Shown one piece after another: positions 45,426 through 53,743 of a stretch of DNA of 64,000 nt. Below the pieces are notes generated by a model that had not been told where the DNA came from, searched no databases, and saw nothing but the letters and a program-made list of their open reading frames with translations. This DNA is from UBA2365 sp964594045 (GTDB lineage: Bacteria; Bacteroidota; Bacteroidia; Chitinophagales; Saprospiraceae). Numbering within the stretch: the first letter of the stretch is position 1; each line of letters begins with the position of its first letter. A program made the translations under genes and the position numbers. The DNA lies in assembly GCA_964594045.1 (NCBI GenBank), contig CAZQKR010000009.1, positions 1-64,000 of the forward strand, written 5' to 3'.

Positions 45426-46229
45426 ATGAATTATTCAGATATTATTAGTGAAGGTTTTGAAGATCAAAACAACCGGGAATTTTTAGAAAACTATTTTGTC
45501 CGGGAATTCAGGAAAGCAGAAAAAGACCATTATACAGCCGTGGAATTTTTCACCGGATGCATTAGAGAAATTAAAGCCGTGGAAACCTGGATAAACAATG
45601 TAGTTGCATCAAAAAAACACAAATTATTTTTGTTGTTAGGATCTGCAAAGGATGGAACGTTGCAGCACACAGATTTGAAAGGAAAAACGATTGAACAGGC
45701 AAACCAGGAAACTATTGAATATTGCGAAAATGCACTTCAAAACGAAACACCTGGAAGCTTTGCAGGGCAAACATTTGCAGCCTCATTATCAAACGGTTGT
45801 ATGCTGGATTATAATGAGGCAAAGTATATCGAAAAATCATTACTGAAGGCCTGGCAAATAGTTGATCCGGATTATTTTAAACCCACAGAGCCAAAGGGAA
45901 ACAAAATCATTCCGGGAACAGAACCCAAAAAGGATTTAAGTTTAAGACAAATTGCTTTATTGCATGTTTATAAAAACATTTTGATTACAGAGGAAAATTG
46001 TAATTCTATTGCAAATAAATACGGTTGGAAGGCAGGGCAAAAGCTATTGGAACATTATGGGTTTTATAGAAAAACTTCAAATAGAATAGCAGAACCGGAA
46101 ACGTCAAAAAAACTGAAAATCAAAATTAATCTGTTTAAATCTGTTTTCGATTTATTACCCGATGATTTGAAGAAATTAGCCGAAAAGGATCTGAAAACAT
46201 TAGAAAGTAAAGAAATAGACACATATTAA
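45426..46229 (+). CDS. Element-borne protein of unknown function
   Basis: 267 residues, soluble, helical, not recognised by family. Notable stretches: EFTGCIREIKAVETWIN-like region at about 40-60 and a C-terminal winged-helix-like stretch (LSLRQIALLHVYKNIL...NSIANKYGWKAGQKLLEHYG) that may bind DNA. It follows int by 20 bp and shares its leader (ATTATAAAGGACC before ATG), so the two are probably expressed together. It may be a directionality or replication accessory factor; this is inference from position only. Confidence 0.6.
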   Translation: MNYSDIISEGFEDQNNREFLENYFVREFRKAEKDHYTAVEFFTGCIREIKAVETWINNVVASKKHKLFLLLGSAKDGTLQHTDLKGKTIEQANQETIEYCENALQNETPGSFAGQTFAASLSNGCMLDYNEAKYIEKSLLKAWQIVDPDYFKPTEPKGNKIIPGTEPKKDLSLRQIALLHVYKNILITEENCNSIANKYGWKAGQKLLEHYGFYRKTSNRIAEPETSKKLKIKINLFKSVFDLLPDDLKKLAEKDLKTLESKEIDTY

Positions 46230-46236
46230 TAAAAAA

Positions 46237-46282
46237 GTAACCGGTTACCAACCGGTTACCACCGGTTAACCAATTTAATTGG
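46237..46282. promoter_or_regulatory. Operator-like cluster: three ACCGGTTA repeats and a palindrome
   Basis: Three copies of ACCGGTTA(A)CC at 46239-46271 overlap in tandem; the first lies in the perfect palindrome GTAACCGGTTAC. They are followed at once by the palindrome CCAATTTAATTGG (46270-46282). The cluster is 30 bp before the HTH gene, so it is a likely binding site of that protein. Confidence 0.6.
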
Positions 46283-46311
46283 ATTGAATATTTGTGAAAA
46301 ATTAAACAAAT

Positions 46312-46656
46312 ATGAACAATCCATTTGAAGTAATTGACGCCCGGTTAAGCAATATTGAAACCTTATTGCTTGACCTTACAAACCCACCAAAAGAAAACAT
46401 TACCACAGAACCCCAGGATCAGTTTTTAACGATCCAGGAAGCAGCCGAATTTTTGAAATTGTCCGTTCCCACACTTTACAGCAAAGTATCAAAAATGGAA
46501 TTGCCTGTAATGAAGCGGGGCAAACGATTGTATTTTTCCCGGATGGAATTGATTGAATACCTGAAGCAAGGCCGGACCAAAACAAGATCTGAAATAGCTG
46601 CAGAATCAGAATCTTTTATATCAAATAAAAAAGGGCTGCATTATGGAAAAAGATAA
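46312..46656 (+). CDS. Helix-turn-helix excisionase-family DNA-binding protein
   Basis: 114 residues. Central MerR-like winged HTH of the excisionase/HTH_17 family: FLTIQEAAEFLKLSVPTLYSKVSK followed by the wing LPVMKRGKRLYFSRMELIEYLKQGR. The N-terminal 35 residues are a short coiled region. It may control excision (Xis) or regulate the element's replication genes. The repeat cluster just upstream (46237-46282) is a likely operator. Confidence 0.85.
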   Translation: MNNPFEVIDARLSNIETLLLDLTNPPKENITTEPQDQFLTIQEAAEFLKLSVPTLYSKVSKMELPVMKRGKRLYFSRMELIEYLKQGRTKTRSEIAAESESFISNKKGLHYGKR

Positions 46657-46689
46657 CCAAAAACGCAACCCGTTTAATTATAAAGGATA

Positions 46690-46779
46690 TTGCAAAGATA
46701 TTCATTTTCAGGCACAAATACAAATTGTTTTCAATGTGTTTTCTTTGAAAATGATCCTTTTATGGTCCCGGTATTTTGA
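46690..46779 (+). CDS. Possible 29-residue ORF after a copy of the element leader
   Basis: A third copy of the leader ATTATAAAGGAT (46677-46688) is followed at the matching place by TTG instead of ATG. From it a frame of 29 residues runs to TGA at 46777-46779 and contains CFQCVFFENDP, a possible C-x-x-C. It ends 21 bp before the DUF3987 gene. It could be a real small protein or a decayed gene; evidence is only the shared leader. Confidence 0.25.
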   Translation: MQRYSFSGTNTNCFQCVFFENDPFMVPVF

Positions 46780-46800
46780 TTACTTCAAAATCATTGAGCC

Positions 46801-48192
46801 ATGAAAGTAACTCCGAAATTTGATGATCTGAAACAACCGGATCCATTATTAAACCACCTGGACCAATTACAAAACAGACTGGAAGCAGAAAGCAACCCTT
46901 TTCCAGTTGATGCATTCCCGGAACCTATTCAGGAAATATTTAAATCCATAAATGAAACGCTGAACTTTCCAATTGATTTTATTGGAGCTTCAATTTTATA
47001 TGCAGCTTCAGTTGCAATTGGAAATACATTCAGAGCTGAAATATTCCCGGGATTTGATCAGAATGCTGTTTTATACATTGTAATTGTTTCGAAGCGTGGA
47101 AAAATTAAAAGCCATCCTTTAAATTGGGCACTTAAACCTATTGCGGAAAAGGATAATTCAAATTATGAATTATTCGAAAAGAAAAACCGAGAGTTTGAAA
47201 AAGTCGTTTCAAAACCCAAAAAAGAAAGGTTGGAAAATGGATTTGATGATCCAATAAAACCAATTTGGAAACAACACCTTGTAAGTGATTTTACACCTGA
47301 AGCACTGGCAACCGTCCACAAATTTAATAAAAGGGGTTTAGGAGTTCATACAGATGAGCTGGCTACCTGGTTTAAAAATTTTAATCGATACAATAAAGGC
47401 AGTGAACAGGAATTTTGGATAAGTGTTTGGAGCGGAAGCACAATCAAAATAAACAGGAAAACAAGCGATCCGATAAATATTGCTTTACCGTTTATTTGCG
47501 TTGCCGGGACCATTCAAACGGGATTACTAAAAGAACTTGCAGCAAACAGAATTGAAAATGGGGTATTAGATCGATTGCTGTTTGCCTTTCCTGATAACCT
47601 TAAAAAAAAGCCCTGGAGTAAAATAAAATTGCCACAAAGAATAATTGATAATTATAATATGATAATTTCAAACTTATTGGAAATGATGCCTGAACAGAAT
47701 GATTTTGAAAACTTTAAACCCCAGGTATTGAATTTCGCACCCCAGGCAGAACAGATTGTACGTAATTGGCAAAGTGAAATAGCAGAAAAAGAAAATCAAA
47801 TTGAAGACGAAGTTTTAAGTGGTATTAATGCAAAAATGGAATCGTATGTTATCCGATTTTCCTTAATTATTGAATTGATCAGATTTGCATGCGGTCAAAG
47901 CAATAAGGGATTAATCGGAATTGAAGCGGTGCAAGGTGCATTGAAATTAGTTGACTATTTCACAAAATCAGCATTAAAAGTACATTCAATTATTTCCGAT
48001 GCAAACCCGATTGAACAGCTACCAGGATTGAACCAAAATATTTATTGTGCATTGCCTGATACCTTTACAACAGGTAAAGGGGTAAAAATTGCTGAAAGCA
48101 TGGGAATGCCTGAAAGAACTTTTAAAAATTTTTTGAATGATAAAAAGCTATTCAATAGGATTGCATACGGTGAATATGAAAAGATTTTTTAA
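46801..48192 (+). CDS. DUF3987 protein (mobile-element primase/helicase-like)
   Basis: 463 residues. The N-terminal stretch FIGASILYAASVAIGNTFRAE and the P-loop-like SKRGKIKSHPLNWALKPI place it in the DUF3987 family that is frequent in Bacteroidota islands and is linked to replication of mobile elements. Further conserved blocks are LGVHTDELATWFKNFNRYNKGSE, FWISVWSGSTIKINRKTSDP and a C-terminal helical region. The nucleotide-binding loop is not a canonical Walker A (GxxxxGK[ST]). It likely acts with the zinc-finger primase-like protein encoded next to it. Confidence 0.8.
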   Translation: MKVTPKFDDLKQPDPLLNHLDQLQNRLEAESNPFPVDAFPEPIQEIFKSINETLNFPIDFIGASILYAASVAIGNTFRAEIFPGFDQNAVLYIVIVSKRGKIKSHPLNWALKPIAEKDNSNYELFEKKNREFEKVVSKPKKERLENGFDDPIKPIWKQHLVSDFTPEALATVHKFNKRGLGVHTDELATWFKNFNRYNKGSEQEFWISVWSGSTIKINRKTSDPINIALPFICVAGTIQTGLLKELAANRIENGVLDRLLFAFPDNLKKKPWSKIKLPQRIIDNYNMIISNLLEMMPEQNDFENFKPQVLNFAPQAEQIVRNWQSEIAEKENQIEDEVLSGINAKMESYVIRFSLIIELIRFACGQSNKGLIGIEAVQGALKLVDYFTKSALKVHSIISDANPIEQLPGLNQNIYCALPDTFTTGKGVKIAESMGMPERTFKNFLNDKKLFNRIAYGEYEKIF

Positions 48193-48198
48193 TAAATA

Positions 48199-48277
48199 CA
48201 CTTTGCACACTTTGCACACTTTGCACACTATAAACAAACTTAATGCCGGTTGTGCCAAGAATGCCGGTTGTGCCAAA
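48199..48277. repeat. Iteron-like repeats between the two replication genes
   Basis: CACTTTGCA occurs three times in tandem (48199-48207, 48208-48216, 48217-48225), followed by two 18-bp tandem copies of AATGCCGGTTGTGCCAA(G/A) (48242-48259, 48260-48277). They could be replication iterons or a regulatory leader. If the ATG at 48243 were used, the second set would encode the repeat MPVVPRMPVVPN. Confidence 0.65.
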
Positions 48278-48302
48278 TGTATTTTATCAAAAATGTGTTT
48301 TT

Positions 48303-49709
48303 ATGAATAGTTATCGATATAAGTTTGCTTCAAATAAATATCCAAAAATCAATTGTCCTTATTGTGGAGCTGTTAAGCACTGGCAAAGGTACATTGATAC
48401 AAACACCGGTCAATTATTACCGGATCAATACGGTAAATGCGACAATGAAAACAAATGCGGCAATTGGAATGATCCCTATAAATTAGGATATGCAAAAAAT
48501 CAAATGGTCCGGGACCAGGAAAGCAGTTTGCAATACCAAAGCAATTGGACACCACCGGCCCGGATCATTCAGCAACCACCAAACCCGGATCCGGTTTTCT
48601 TTGATTTTGAAACATTCATTCAAACGCTGAACCCGGAATTTTATGAGATGAACACCTTTGTTCAAAATTTATTAAACCGGGTTTTATATCCTTTTGAGAT
48701 TGAAGAAGTAACCAAAGCAATTGAATTGTATAGATTAGGAACGATTTCAAACGGATTGCAGGCCGGTGCAATTACCTTTCCATTTATTGACATTCAGGAA
48801 AATATCAGAACTATCCAGGTCAAGCAATTTGACGAAACGAACCACACCACCGGAACAGATTTTTTGCATTCCATTATTGAAAGACAGCACAACCGGAATA
48901 ATAAGCCGTTGCCTGAATGGTTGGAAGCATACAGACAGCAACAAAAATTTGTTTCCTGTCTTTTTGGTGAACACTTATTGAAGGCAAACCCCGGCCAAAC
49001 CGTTGCCCTGGTCGAAGCACCTAAAACGGCAATTTATTGTTGGCTATATTTCAATAAGCACCATTTTACAAAAGACTGGATTTGGTTGGCCGTTTATAAC
49101 AAAAGCAGTTTGACATTTGATAAAATGAAAGTTTTAAAAGGTCGTAAAGTATTGGTATTTCCCGACCTGTCAAAAGATGGAAACACGTTTAAGGAATGGG
49201 AAACAAAAGCCAAAGAATTTGAAAAGCGATTGCCGGGAACCCGATTTATTTTTTCAGATTTTTTGGAACGGATAGCACCGGAAACAGACCGAATAAAAGG
49301 AAATGATATTGCAGATTATTTGATCAAAACAGACTGGCATAAATACAGGACTGAAACAAAGCAGATACAAACACCCCTGGCAATAGTTGAGCCAACCGAC
49401 ACCCAGGCACAACAAAATATTGAATCTGTCAATCCGGTTTCAAAAGATGAAATTTTCAGGCCGGGACCATTTAACCCACCTGGCAGCAAGGAACCCCGGC
49501 AAAACTGGAATGGTCAGATTAAAGTCCTGGAAACCTTTTTTGAAAATTATCAAATACCCAGTGATCCGGTGAAGTTAAGCAAATGCGAAACAATTACAGA
49601 CGTTCAGTTATTTATTAATAGCCACCTGGAAATTATCAAAGATAAAAACGGATGCAAGGCCTATTTACCCGACCTGGAAAGACTTCAAAAATTAATGGTC
49701 CTGGCCTGA
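48303..49709 (+). CDS. Primase-like protein with zinc finger and Toprim-like domain
   Basis: 468 residues. An N-terminal CHC2-like zinc ribbon (CPYCGAVKHWQRY, then C-x6-C in KCDNENKCGNW) and a central Toprim-like fold (TVALVEAPKTAIYCWLYF, then KVLVFPDLSKDG) fit the DUF6371-type primases of Bacteroidota mobile elements. It would prime replication of the element together with the DUF3987 protein. ATG 48303 (MNSYRYKFASNKYPKINCPY) was chosen because the conserved domain begins there; an ATG at 48243 adds 20 residues that are encoded by tandem repeats. Confidence 0.75.
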   Translation: MNSYRYKFASNKYPKINCPYCGAVKHWQRYIDTNTGQLLPDQYGKCDNENKCGNWNDPYKLGYAKNQMVRDQESSLQYQSNWTPPARIIQQPPNPDPVFFDFETFIQTLNPEFYEMNTFVQNLLNRVLYPFEIEEVTKAIELYRLGTISNGLQAGAITFPFIDIQENIRTIQVKQFDETNHTTGTDFLHSIIERQHNRNNKPLPEWLEAYRQQQKFVSCLFGEHLLKANPGQTVALVEAPKTAIYCWLYFNKHHFTKDWIWLAVYNKSSLTFDKMKVLKGRKVLVFPDLSKDGNTFKEWETKAKEFEKRLPGTRFIFSDFLERIAPETDRIKGNDIADYLIKTDWHKYRTETKQIQTPLAIVEPTDTQAQQNIESVNPVSKDEIFRPGPFNPPGSKEPRQNWNGQIKVLETFFENYQIPSDPVKLSKCETITDVQLFINSHLEIIKDKNGCKAYLPDLERLQKLMVLA

Positions 49710-49810
49710 ACTTTTTACTTTTTAATTTTGACACGCTCTGCAATGAGGTAAAGCGGCGATGTACAAACAAACCTGAAAAGAAAACGAATACCCCCCCTTG
49801 GTTATAAATC
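49710..49810. other. Gap between the primase-like gene and the tandem array
   Basis: About 100 bp without a gene; contains a C8 run near 49789-49797. Confidence 0.4.
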
Positions 49811-50600
49811 CGGACCACACCCGGCAAAGGATCCACACCGGAACCCAGGGAAACAGTTTGCAACACCCTGAAAGCATTTTAAAGCATTCTGCAATAATAT
49901 TTGCAAGTATCTGCAATATTGCCCGGTGCAAGTATTTGCAGCACCCTGGCAGCAATTCTGCAGCATTCTGCAATAATATTTGCAAGTATTTTGAAGTATT
50001 ACCGGTGCAATGATCTGCGGCACCCTGGCAGCAATTAGAGCAGCCCACAGGACCACAACCGGCAAAGGATCCACACCGGAACCCAGGGAAACAGTTTGCA
50101 ACACCCTGAAAGCATTTTAAAGCATTCTGCAATAATATTTGCAAGTATCTGCAATATTGCCCGGTGCAAGTATTTGCAGCACCCTGGCAGCAATTCTGCA
50201 GCATTCTGCAATAATATTTGCAAGTATTTTGAAGTATTACCGGTGCAATGATCTGCAGCACCCTGGCAGCAATTAGAGCAGCCCACCGGACCACCACCGG
50301 CAAAGGATCAGCACCGGAACCCAGGGAAACAGTTTGCAATACCCTGAAAGCATTTTAAAGCATTCTGCAATAATATTTGCAAGTTTCTGCAATATTGCCC
50401 GGTGCAAGTATTTGCAGCACCCTGGCAGCAATTCTGCAGCATTCTGCAATAATATTTGCAAGTATTTTGAAGTATTACCGGTGCAATGATCTGCAGCACC
50501 CTGGCAGCAATTAGAGCAGCCCACCGGACCACAACCGGCAAAGGATCCACACCGGAACCCAGGGAAACAGTTTGCAGCATTCTGAAAGCATTCTGCAATA
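49811..50600. repeat. 238-bp higher-order tandem repeat array
   Basis: The marker word GGCAAAGGAT recurs at 49823, 50061, 50299 and 50537, a constant 238-bp period; three full units and a partial fourth, almost identical. Each unit is itself made of three sub-repeats of about 79 bp; two are close copies (GCATTCTGCAATAATATT at 49884 and 49963) and the third is diverged. TGCA words occur very often, many 10 or 12 bp apart (TGCAAGTATC, TGCAAGTATT, TGCAGCATTC, TGCAATGATC). The period is not a multiple of three and no protein is supported. No terminator or known RNA motif was recognised. Confidence 0.9.
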
Positions 50601-50753
50601 TCTTTTAATCAATTCAGAAAGATATCAATTCAAATGATTATTCGATATTTGTATCGATTTTTTATTTAAATACAATATTTGTACCTTATTTGTACCTTAT
50701 GTAAGAGAATATAATTATATTTATTTGAATATCAAATAATTAGATATTTTATA
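50601..50753. other. Right end of the element, with 11-bp direct repeats
   Basis: AT-rich, no gene. TTTGTACCTTA occurs at 50678-50688 and 50689-50699, in the same orientation as the three copies near attL, and a degenerate TTTGTATCGAT lies at 50648-50658. A TTTG at 50724-50727 lies 26 nt upstream of the -7 box inside attR. Confidence 0.6.
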
Positions 50754-50771
50754 TACTTTTGCAGGGTAAAA
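50754..50771 (+). promoter_or_regulatory. attR, overlapping the -7 promoter box of the PBP1A gene
   Basis: Identical to attL (TACTTTTGCAGGGTAAAA). TACTTTTG matches TAnnTTTG and ends 25 bp before the PBP1A start codon, so the att core doubles as its -7 element. The -33 region now comes from the element. Confidence 0.75.
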
Positions 50772-50786
50772 CCGTAATAAAAATAT

Positions 50787-53456
50787 ATGGATCAGCAAAA
50801 TCAACAAGAAGAAATCAAAAACACTTCCGGAGTGTCCGTTTTGCTGAATTGGGTAGTTGCCACACCCGGAAAAATAAAACATTTTCTGCTTCACATGTTC
50901 GATGACCTTGATCCAACACAAAAAAAATGGATCAAAGGATTATGGATCATCGCTTTCTTGGCGACTGCCTTCATATTCACGGTTTTTTTCAGGCTTTCGG
51001 AATCCAAACTACCCACATTTGAGCAATTGGAAAATCCGAAGTATAATTTGGCCAGCGTGGTCTATGATGCCAATAATATACCATTTGGCAGGTATTATGT
51101 TGAAAACAGGGTAACGGTGCCCTATGATTCCATTTCTCCAAAAGTCATTGAAGCCGTTTTGGCAGCAGAAGATGTACGTTTCCTTTTGCATCCCGGTGTT
51201 GACCTCAAGGCAACACTCCGTGTCATTTTTAAAACCCTTTTGCTTCAGCAGGAAAATTCAGGAGGAGGCAGTACCATCACACAACAACTTGCAAAATTGC
51301 TTTATGACAGACCTTCCTTCAAGGGAAAATCCAGAATAAGGAAAATGCTGATGCTTACTGAGATCAAATTCAAGGAGTGGATCACAGCTATAAGGCTTGA
51401 AAAGAGCTATACCAAAGAAGAGATACTGGCCATGTATCTGAATAAATTTGAATTCATTTACGGAGCCCATGGTATACAGGCTGCTGCCAACACTTATTTT
51501 GGTAAGGATCAGCATGAACTGGATTATGCAGAAGCGGCAACTCTTGTCGGGATGCTGAAAAATCCTTCCCTTTATAACCCCGTCAGATTTCCGCTAAAGG
51601 CAAAAGAGAGAAGAAATGTAGTGCTATGGCAATTGGTCAAATACAGAAGACTGCCCTTTGCTGAATACGACACACTGAAAAACAAGGATATCGATATCAC
51701 CGCGTTCAATATGGAATCGCACGATACCGGACCAGCTCCGTATTTCAGGGCTGAATTGACCAAATGGCTGATCAATACACTTGAAGAAAAAAATATCCGT
51801 AAACCGGATGGATCTTCCTACAACATTTATACGGATGGTCTAAAAATATATACCACTATAGATCTCAACTATCAAAAACACGCTGAAGCGGCAGTTTTTG
51901 AACAGATGAAAATCAATCAGAGGAGATATTGGAGAGTCTGGCGGGGAATGAATCCAATCATTTATGAAGCCGATGATTACCAAAAGAATTTGCGCCTGGA
52001 AAGCATTGAAAATCACATCATCAATTCCGATAGATACCAAAAGATCAAGCAAAAGTCATTCATACGCCACCTGGAAAAAACTGAGCAGTTATTCGACGGT
52101 TTGGTCCTGAATGAAAACATCATCCATCATCTGGCAGAAGTTAAGGAAAGAAAAACAGACCTGAATACATTGCGGAGCAAGGGCATTATTCAGAAAGCCA
52201 GCGTCGGAAAATGCAGGGATCTGCTGGGCAGCACCTATTGGGATACCTTGTTCAATGCCAAAAAAGCTTTTGACAGGGAGATCAAAAAAGCTTTTGACAC
52301 GCCTGTAAAAATGAAAGTTTTTTCATACAATTCAGGCATGGAAAAGGATTCGACCATGTCTCCGCGCGATTCAGTTATGTATCATATGCGGCATCTCCAG
52401 ACAGGCCTGCTGGTGATGGAACCCGGTACGGGACACATCAAGGCATGGGTTGGCGGAGTAGGATTCAAATATTTTAAGTACGACCATATCAACAGCCTCC
52501 GCCAGGTTGGTTCAACATTCAAACCTGTTGTTTATGCCACAGCCATTGCGGTTCAGGGTATGTCACCATGTATGGAATTTGAAGACGTTCAATATACCAT
52601 TTCACCCGGCGAGAGCGGATTTAGTCTGGATAAAGAGTGGAGCCCGGCCAATGCTGATGAAAGGTTTACCCAAAACAAATACAACCTTTATCATGGATTA
52701 TTGTATTCCAAAAACTCCATCACGGTCAGATTGGTAAAGGAACTCGGAAATGTTCAGGTGATCCGCGATATGGCCAAAGCGATGGGTATTCCTGTTGATA
52801 AAAGGGTTTCAGGCGGTAAATTATTGTTGCCTGACTACCCTGCCATCAGTTTGGGTGCAGCGGATATTTCTGTATTTGACATGACCGGACTTTACGGAAC
52901 TTTTGCCAATAACGGAGAATATACCGAACCGGTATTTGTTACACACATCGAAGATAAAAACGGAAAAGTCATTTACACCAGCATGCCAAAACAAAATAAG
53001 GCACTTAACCCTGTTCACAATTATGTCATGGTGGACATGCTGAAAAACAATACAGCCGGTAAATTTTCACTTGCCGGAATCAAAAGCAGAGTGGGAGGAA
53101 AAACCGGCACCACCAACGATTTCAATGATGCCTGGTTCATCGGGTTCACACCAAAACTGGTGGTCAGCTCATGGGTGGGCGGAGACGAAAAATGGGTCAG
53201 ATTCTATACCCTGGACGATGGACAGGGATTTACACTGGCTAGACCGGTTGTGCAGAAATTCCTGATGGCTGTTGAAAATGATCCGAAGATCAAGCTGGAT
53301 CACAGGAAAGATTTTGAAGTACCTTCTGATCCATCTTACAGGGAATTGCTGGATTGTGCAAAATATAAATCGGTCACTCCTGCTGTTGAACGTTCAGAAA
53401 GCATGAGGCAAAAGATCCAATATGACGAGTTTGATGAGGAATTTGATGAAAACTAA
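50787..53456 (+). CDS. mrcA: Penicillin-binding protein 1A (bifunctional glycosyltransferase/transpeptidase)
   Basis: 889 residues. Inner-membrane class A PBP that polymerises and cross-links peptidoglycan. One N-terminal transmembrane segment (about 51-69). The GT51 domain carries the catalytic glutamate E128 in LAAEDVRFLLHPGVD and GGGSTITQQLAKLL. The transpeptidase domain has the active-site S576-T-F-K579, the SKN motif (LLYSKNSITVR) and KTGTTND. A long insertion (about 370-540) rich in charged residues separates the two domains. The C-terminus is acidic (QYDEFDEEFDEN). Its promoter region has been split by the integrated element. Confidence 0.95.
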   Translation: MDQQNQQEEIKNTSGVSVLLNWVVATPGKIKHFLLHMFDDLDPTQKKWIKGLWIIAFLATAFIFTVFFRLSESKLPTFEQLENPKYNLASVVYDANNIPFGRYYVENRVTVPYDSISPKVIEAVLAAEDVRFLLHPGVDLKATLRVIFKTLLLQQENSGGGSTITQQLAKLLYDRPSFKGKSRIRKMLMLTEIKFKEWITAIRLEKSYTKEEILAMYLNKFEFIYGAHGIQAAANTYFGKDQHELDYAEAATLVGMLKNPSLYNPVRFPLKAKERRNVVLWQLVKYRRLPFAEYDTLKNKDIDITAFNMESHDTGPAPYFRAELTKWLINTLEEKNIRKPDGSSYNIYTDGLKIYTTIDLNYQKHAEAAVFEQMKINQRRYWRVWRGMNPIIYEADDYQKNLRLESIENHIINSDRYQKIKQKSFIRHLEKTEQLFDGLVLNENIIHHLAEVKERKTDLNTLRSKGIIQKASVGKCRDLLGSTYWDTLFNAKKAFDREIKKAFDTPVKMKVFSYNSGMEKDSTMSPRDSVMYHMRHLQTGLLVMEPGTGHIKAWVGGVGFKYFKYDHINSLRQVGSTFKPVVYATAIAVQGMSPCMEFEDVQYTISPGESGFSLDKEWSPANADERFTQNKYNLYHGLLYSKNSITVRLVKELGNVQVIRDMAKAMGIPVDKRVSGGKLLLPDYPAISLGAADISVFDMTGLYGTFANNGEYTEPVFVTHIEDKNGKVIYTSMPKQNKALNPVHNYVMVDMLKNNTAGKFSLAGIKSRVGGKTGTTNDFNDAWFIGFTPKLVVSSWVGGDEKWVRFYTLDDGQGFTLARPVVQKFLMAVENDPKIKLDHRKDFEVPSDPSYRELLDCAKYKSVTPAVERSESMRQKIQYDEFDEEFDEN

Positions 53457-53743
53457 ACAAGCTTCTTCGTTTCAAATCTAAGCTTCAGGGCATCTGTATG
53501 CTGAAATGCACTAATTCCGATCAGGAAAAAATCTGAGCATTATTTGATCGGCCCTTTACAGGTGTTGTTTGGTTGAGAAATGAATGCACTTTCTTTTCAG
53601 CAATTTGCCTGATACTTCCAGGTGAAACCGAAATCAACCTGACGAAGCTCAAATTGATAATAGGGTCCGATCGTTTTAACTTTTATATAACAAAATTCTG
53701 TAGACCAGCCGTGAATAATTTTGTTTATTTAATAGTTATTATA
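53457..53743. other. Intergenic region before MITE-like copy B
   Basis: About 290 bp after PBP1A with no supported gene and no clear terminator. Confidence 0.45.

Larger units (their letters stand above)
44096..50771. mobile_element. 6.66-kb integrative element with tyrosine recombinase
   Basis: Bounded by an 18-bp direct repeat. Contents in order: tyrosine recombinase, unknown protein, excisionase-like HTH protein, DUF3987 protein, primase-like protein, and a 238-bp tandem array. All five genes are on the plus strand. No relaxase, conjugation, capsid or obvious defence or toxin gene is present, so it is best described as a small integrative element or satellite that depends on another element for transfer. 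The genes are more AT-rich than the host genes around them and several have an SD-like AAAGGA before the start, unlike most host genes in this window. Confidence 0.85.

Noticed and set aside
49722..50598. Overlapping Cys-rich reverse-strand frames across the 238-bp array
   Set aside because: The period is not a multiple of three, so the same sequence is read in different frames in successive units; no family resemblance and no start signal. They are open only because the unit has few stops on that strand.
49811..50600. CRISPR array
   Set aside because: Repeats are 238 bp long and contiguous, without unique spacers, and no cas gene is present.
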